A stretch of 64,000 nt of DNA from Brucella intermedia LMG 3301 (lineage in GTDB: Bacteria > Pseudomonadota > Alphaproteobacteria > Rhizobiales > Rhizobiaceae): the NCBI RefSeq assembly GCF_000182645.1, contig NZ_ACQA01000001.1:930001-994000 (forward strand), written 5' to 3'. The notes beneath the pieces were generated by a model, which saw only the letters and a program-made list of their open reading frames with translations, was not told the DNA's origin and searched no databases. The position numbers and the translations under genes are program-made. This document shows positions 60,205 to 64,000 of the stretch, in pieces; position 1 is the first letter of the stretch; each line of letters starts with the position of its first letter.

Positions 60205-60882
60205 TTAATTTTTGCGGGCAGCTTCGGCAGCGGCGCGGATCGCCTGGATATTGGCGCGGTAGCTCTCGACCGAATTGCCCTTGTAGACGGCCGAACCGGC
60301 CACGAGAATGTTGGCGCCAGCGGCAACGACCGAGCCTGCGGTTTCCGGCGTGATGCCGCCATCCACTTCAATGTCGATAGGGCGGTCGCCGACCATCTCG
60401 CGAACGCGCTTGATCTTGTCGAGCATCGGGGCAATGAATTTCTGCCCGCCAAAGCCCGGATTGACCGTCATGACGAGGACGAGATCGACATCTTCGATGA
60501 CATTGGCCAGCGCTTCGGCAGGCGTTGCCGGGTTGAGCGCCAGACCGGCCTTCTTGCCGAGAGCGCGGATCGATTGCAGCGAACGGTGCGTATGCGGTCC
60601 GGCTTCGGCGTGAATTGTGATGAGATCGCAACCGGCATCGGCAAAAGGCGCCAGATAGGGATCGCAAGGCGCAATCATCAGATGGGCATCGAAGAATGCC
60701 TCGGTGCGCGGACGGATCGCCTTCACCACCTGCGGGCCGAAAGTGATGTTGGGCACAAAATGCCCGTCCATGACGTCGATATGCACCCAGTCGGCACCGG
60801 CTTCCAGCACGGCGTCGACTTCTTCGCCCAGACGGGCGAAATCGGCGGAAAGGATGGACGGGGCGATGGCGATGGGGCGCAT
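60205..60882 (-). CDS. rpe: Ribulose-phosphate 3-epimerase
   Basis: 225 residues. TIM-barrel enzyme of the pentose phosphate pathway. [37 protein letters not shown] (metal His and Asp), [13 protein letters not shown], and [11 protein letters not shown] are all intact. 27 bp upstream of purB, likely the same transcript. Confidence 0.97.
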   Translation of the reverse strand: MRPIAIAPSILSADFARLGEEVDAVLEAGADWVHIDVMDGHFVPNITFGPQVVKAIRPRTEAFFDAHLMIAPCDPYLAPFADAGCDLITIHAEAGPHTHRSLQSIRALGKKAGLALNPATPAEALANVIEDVDLVLVMTVNPGFGGQKFIAPMLDKIKRVREMVGDRPIDIEVDGGITPETAGSVVAAGANILVAGSAVYKGNSVESYRANIQAIRAAAEAARKN

Positions 60883-60933
60883 ATGTGATCTCCGTAACTT
60901 TGGCCAGCCCCTAGCACATGAGGGGCGGGAATC

Positions 60934-61860
60934 CTATCCCCAGCGCTTGTGGAACCACATCCACTGGCCGGGATATTCGCGCACCCATGTCTCGACGGTA
61001 TCGTTCAGAAGCTGCGCAGTCGCCGCAACATCGATCTCGCCCTTGTCGTCACGCGGCAGTTCCATGCGTTCATAGAGTTCAAGCCGGTAGCGTCCGCCGG
61101 GAAGGCGGATGCAGCGTGCCGGGTAGACGTCGCAATCATACTGCCGTGCAAGCTTGGCCAGAAGCGGGTTGGTCTTTACCGGACGATTGAAGAAGGTCGA
61201 CGGCACGCCACGGCGGAATTTCTGGTCCACCAGCATGCCGACATTGCCGCCTTCATCGAGGATATGCGCAAGCGACCATGCAGCACCGGCTTTCGACGGC
61301 ACCAGATGGCCCATATTGGTGCGGCGGGCCTTCAGCACCTTGTCGGCGATATAGGGATTGTTCGGCGGGCGGAACAGCGCCGTGACGTTCAGGCCGAAAG
61401 TGGCGGCGCAGATGGGCAGCAACTCGAAATTGCCGGTATGGGCGGTGAAGAAGATGTGCGGCTTCTTCTCGTCGCGCAGCCGTTCGAAAATCGGGATGCC
61501 TTCCACTTCGATCAACCCCGGCTTGGTCGCATAGGGATCGAAATCGAAGACCGCGTCGAGGAAGATATATTCCGCGAAAAGGCGCGCCATCGAATCCCAC
61601 ATTTCGCGGGCGATGTCTTCGATTTCCGCGTCGCTTTTCTCTGGATAGGCTGCACGCAGATTATCAGTCGCCACCTTGTGGCGCGGCGTCAGCGGCCCGA
61701 CCAGACGGGCCACCCTGGCTGAAAAGCTGATCGCTGCCTTCGCCGGGAACAGGCGCAGCAGGCCAAGCAGCAGAAACACGGCCTGTGCCCAGAGCCAGTA
61801 GTTGAACTGCTTCAGCTTGCGGGTCCAGCGGAAGAGCAGAAGTTTCAGCTTGAACATCAT
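60934..61860 (-). CDS. lpxXL: Lipid A late acyltransferase, LpxXL-like
   Basis: 308 residues. HtrB/LpxL-fold acyltransferase: an N-terminal membrane helix (YWLWAQAVFLLLGLLRLF), catalytic HTGNFE (HX4E, near residue 141), and GMLVDQKFRRG near residue 211. Its place next to an Adh and a ketoacyl-ACP synthase matches the Rhizobiales cluster that makes and attaches the very-long-chain fatty acid of lipid A, so I favour LpxXL over LpxL. 11 bp after the adh gene. Confidence 0.85.
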   Translation of the reverse strand: MMFKLKLLLFRWTRKLKQFNYWLWAQAVFLLLGLLRLFPAKAAISFSARVARLVGPLTPRHKVATDNLRAAYPEKSDAEIEDIAREMWDSMARLFAEYIFLDAVFDFDPYATKPGLIEVEGIPIFERLRDEKKPHIFFTAHTGNFELLPICAATFGLNVTALFRPPNNPYIADKVLKARRTNMGHLVPSKAGAAWSLAHILDEGGNVGMLVDQKFRRGVPSTFFNRPVKTNPLLAKLARQYDCDVYPARCIRLPGGRYRLELYERMELPRDDKGEIDVAATAQLLNDTVETWVREYPGQWMWFHKRWG

Positions 61861-61871
61861 GGAATTACGGC

Positions 61872-62900
61872 TCAGTCGATCTCAAGAATGATCTTGCCGA
61901 ACACGTCGCGGCCTTCCATGCGCTTCAGCGCCGTGTCGATATCGTTGAAGCCGACCACGGTGTCGATGACCGGATGCACGATGCCGCGCGCCATCTTCTG
62001 CATCGCATCGGCCATGTTTTCCATGCGGCAGCCGAAGGAACCGAAAATCTTGAGCTGCTGCTGGAAGAGCTGCATCAGGTTCATGTTGGTGGAAACGCCG
62101 GAGGTCGAGCCGCAGGTGACGAGACGCGCACCGCGCTTCATGCACAGCATCGAACCGGCCCATGTGTCCGCGCCCACATGCTCGAACACCACATCCACGC
62201 CCTTCTTCTTGGTTAGCTTGCGCACCACGCCTTCAAAGCGGTCTTCGCGATAATTGATGACGTGATCGGCGCCGAGCGCCTTGGCTTTCTCGATCTTGTC
62301 GTTGGAGCCGACGGTGGTGATGACCGTGCAGCCCATTTTCTTCGCAAGCTGGATCGCCGCCGTGCCGATGCCGGAACCGCCTGCCTGAACGAGCACGGTT
62401 TCGCCGGGCTCAAGCTTGGCATTGTCGAACAGCATGTGTTCGACGGTGCCGAACGTAACCGGTGCAACGGCAGCGCCGATGGCGTCCACGCCGGGAGGGG
62501 CGGGAACGAGCAAGCGGGCAGGCAGGTTCACGGCTTCGCAGGCAAAGCCGTCGAGATGGAAACCATGCACGCCGCCGACATGCTCGCACAGATTGTCACG
62601 GCCTTCGCGGCAGGCGCGGCAAAGACCGCAGGTGCGCGCACCATAGATCGACACAAGCTGGCCGGGCAGGAGATTGGAAACGCCGGGGCCGACGGCATCG
62701 ACGATGCCGGAAGCTTCCGCGCCGATGACGAGCGGCATCTTGCGCTTGGCAAACGCCATGCCACGCCAGCCCCATACGTCGATGTGGTTGAGCGCGACGG
62801 CCTTGATGCGTACCGTCACCTCGCCGATGCCGGGGTCAGGCGGGGGTGTGATATCGGTGATTTCAAGGCGGCGATCATCAAGAAGCTGCAAGGCGCGCAT
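61872..62900 (-). CDS. Zinc-type alcohol dehydrogenase family protein (AdhXL-like)
   Basis: 342 residues, medium-chain dehydrogenase/reductase. Structural zinc Cys set CGLCRACREGRDNLCEH (near residue 97), NAD(P)-binding VQAGGSGIGTAAIQLAKKMG, and GASGIVDAVG-like GAEASGIVDAVGPG. In Rhizobiales a homologue sits in the acpXL-lpxXL cluster, and its exact step is not established. Position between the synthase and lpxXL supports that assignment. Confidence 0.88.
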   Translation of the reverse strand: MRALQLLDDRRLEITDITPPPDPGIGEVTVRIKAVALNHIDVWGWRGMAFAKRKMPLVIGAEASGIVDAVGPGVSNLLPGQLVSIYGARTCGLCRACREGRDNLCEHVGGVHGFHLDGFACEAVNLPARLLVPAPPGVDAIGAAVAPVTFGTVEHMLFDNAKLEPGETVLVQAGGSGIGTAAIQLAKKMGCTVITTVGSNDKIEKAKALGADHVINYREDRFEGVVRKLTKKKGVDVVFEHVGADTWAGSMLCMKRGARLVTCGSTSGVSTNMNLMQLFQQQLKIFGSFGCRMENMADAMQKMARGIVHPVIDTVVGFNDIDTALKRMEGRDVFGKIILEID

Positions 62901-62919
62901 GGGCTGTTCCTTTCATGGC

Positions 62920-62953
62920 ATGATCCCGGAGAGCTTCCGCCTTCCGGGATCAT
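62920..62953. repeat. Palindrome between the synthase and adh genes
   Basis: Perfect 11-bp arms ATGATCCCGGA (62920-62930) / TCCGGGATCAT (62943-62953), 12-nt loop, no T run. Probably the common intergenic element rather than a terminator. Confidence 0.8.
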
Positions 62954-62981
62954 CAGGAATTTAAGTTCGTTGCCGGACGGA

Positions 62982-64000
62982 TTAATTCGGATTTGCCGCC
63001 AAAACAAGGCTCGTATTCTGTCCGCCGAAACCGAACGAGTTGGAAAGCACGGCAGAGACCTCCGCCTGGCGCTTCACATTCGGCACGACATCGAGCGGGA
63101 TAGCCGGGTCCGGATTGTCGTAATTGATGGTCGGCGGCAATGTGCCGGTCTGGATCGTCAGAAGCGAGAAGACGGCTTCGATGGCACCCGCAGCGGTCAG
63201 CGTATGACCGATCATCGACTTGTTGGAAGAAACCGGGATGGAGGCAAGCCTTTCACCGAATACGGTCGAGAGCGCCAGATATTCCATCTTGTCGTTTTCC
63301 GGCGTCGAGGTGCCGTGGGGCGTTGATATAGGAAATCTGATCTTCGGTCAGGCCCGCATCTGCCAGCGCGGCGCGCACCGTGCCGATGGCAGGCGAGGCG
63401 TCCGGCTTGGAGCGTGTGCGATGGAAATCATCGGCCTTTTCGCCGCAACCGGCCAGAATGCCCAGAACCCTGGCTCCACGCGCAACTGCGCTTTCAAGCG
63501 ATTCCATGACCAGTGCGCCGGAACCTTCCGACATGGCAAAGCCGTCGCGGTCCTTGGAGAAGGGCTTGGAAGCCTTTTCCGGCCTGTCGTTCTGCGTCGA
63601 AAGGGCTGACAGCAGCGAGAAGCGAATGAGCGCTTCGGCAGAGACGGAACCATCGGTTCCGATAGAGAGAACCCGGTCGCTTTCGCCGCGACGAATGGCT
63701 TCCACCCCGAGCTGGATCGCAGTCGCGCCCGAGGCGCAGGCAGTCGACAAGGTGATCGGCAGGCCGCGCGTGCCGAAAGCTTCCGACAGGCGTTCGGCGA
63801 TATAGCCGAACTGGGTCGTGTTGAAGAGTTCGTCCTGACGCGCGCGACGGCAGGCTTCCAGCAGAAGCTGATAGCTTGCCGGGCCTTCATTCTTCACGGT
63901 TGCGTCGAGTGCAAAGCGGCTTTTCCAGTCGAGTTCGACCGGGGGTGCCGCCAGGAACAGCGGACCGCCGAAATCCGTCGACGAAAGCCCCGACTGGGCG
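62982..64000 (-). pseudogene. Beta-ketoacyl-ACP synthase (FabF-like), frameshifted and cut by window end
   Basis: Open from the right edge to about 63320, then in another frame to 62982. Active-site Cys in STACASGATAIQLG. The break falls at the catalytic-His motif: minus-strand AACGCCCCACGGCACC has one C too many, and removing it restores [18 protein letters not shown]. The second His is in [12 protein letters not shown] and NSFGFGGQN ends the gene. By context one of the two FabF-type synthases of the acpXL cluster that elongates very-long-chain fatty acid for lipid A. The lesion is likely a sequencing error. Confidence 0.88.

Noticed and set aside
62920..62953. Rho-independent terminator between the synthase and adh
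   Set aside because: Perfect hairpin but no T run on either strand, and the genes appear co-transcribed; it fits the dispersed palindromic family better.

Overview
The window reads as chromosomal DNA of an alphaproteobacterium of the order Rhizobiales, most likely Brucellaceae (Brucella/Ochrobactrum). I base this on gene content and order, not on a database search: a 14-subunit nuo operon with a GFA-family gene between nuoC and nuoD, a short ProS, a DUF1476 ATPase inhibitor (zeta), an acpXL-type very-long-chain lipid A gene group, and Rhizobiales-type intergenic palindromes. The sequence is GC-rich and densely coding.

Layout. (1) 1-3900: denitrification block. A 3'-truncated copper nitrite reductase gene (nirK) lies next to a four-gene operon (DUF2249, a 12-helix membrane protein, double DUF2249, MIP18/DUF59). 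nirK and the operon each carry an FNR/NNR-type box at an identical distance from a -10 hexamer. (2) 3960-6200: an AHSA1/SRPBCC protein with a TetR regulator, and an orphan tricarboxylate-transporter receptor. (3) 6600-7360: two tRNA-Asp genes in a 217-bp duplication separated by short palindromic repeats. (4) 7400-9000: a 31-residue membrane microprotein and a lipoprotein hydrolase. (5) 9379-24924: nuoA-N, the whole respiratory complex I. (6) 24949-28231: birA, RNase J, methylmalonyl-CoA epimerase and DUF1467. (7) 28232-29044: a gene-free stretch with a strong terminator and a good small-RNA candidate on the minus strand. (8) 29045-32369: proS and lolC/lolD. (9) 32391-33320: five tandem copies of a ~206-bp palindrome-bearing repeat, then a 28-residue membrane microprotein and dnaE. 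(10) 37400-45300: oxidoreductase/HxlR pair, small proteins, extensin-like protein, rpsD, ttcA, an inositol-phosphatase-family gene and an MFS transporter. (11) 45347-53893: grxD, bolA, purL, a MocR-type regulator with a divergent DUF1127 gene, a lipoprotein, a GST, purQ, purS and purC. (12) 54150-58514: ATPase zeta, an HpaI-type aldolase, a small accessory patch with a tandem Myb/SANT-like protein, an RBBP9-like hydrolase, a Tat-signal VOC protein and a Cys-rich secreted protein. (13) 58876-64000: purB, rpe, lpxXL-like, adh and a beta-ketoacyl-ACP synthase cut by the window end.

Two genes that should be intact, dnaE and the ketoacyl synthase, each carry a single extra base in a short G/C run. 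Both reading frames continue perfectly on the other side. Two such lesions in one window suggest sequencing or assembly errors more than true pseudogenes.

The best candidates for undescribed biology are the nirK-linked DUF2249/membrane/MIP18 operon, the minus-strand small RNA upstream of proS, the helix-hairpin-helix tail on NuoE, the two membrane microproteins, and the Myb-like accessory patch.
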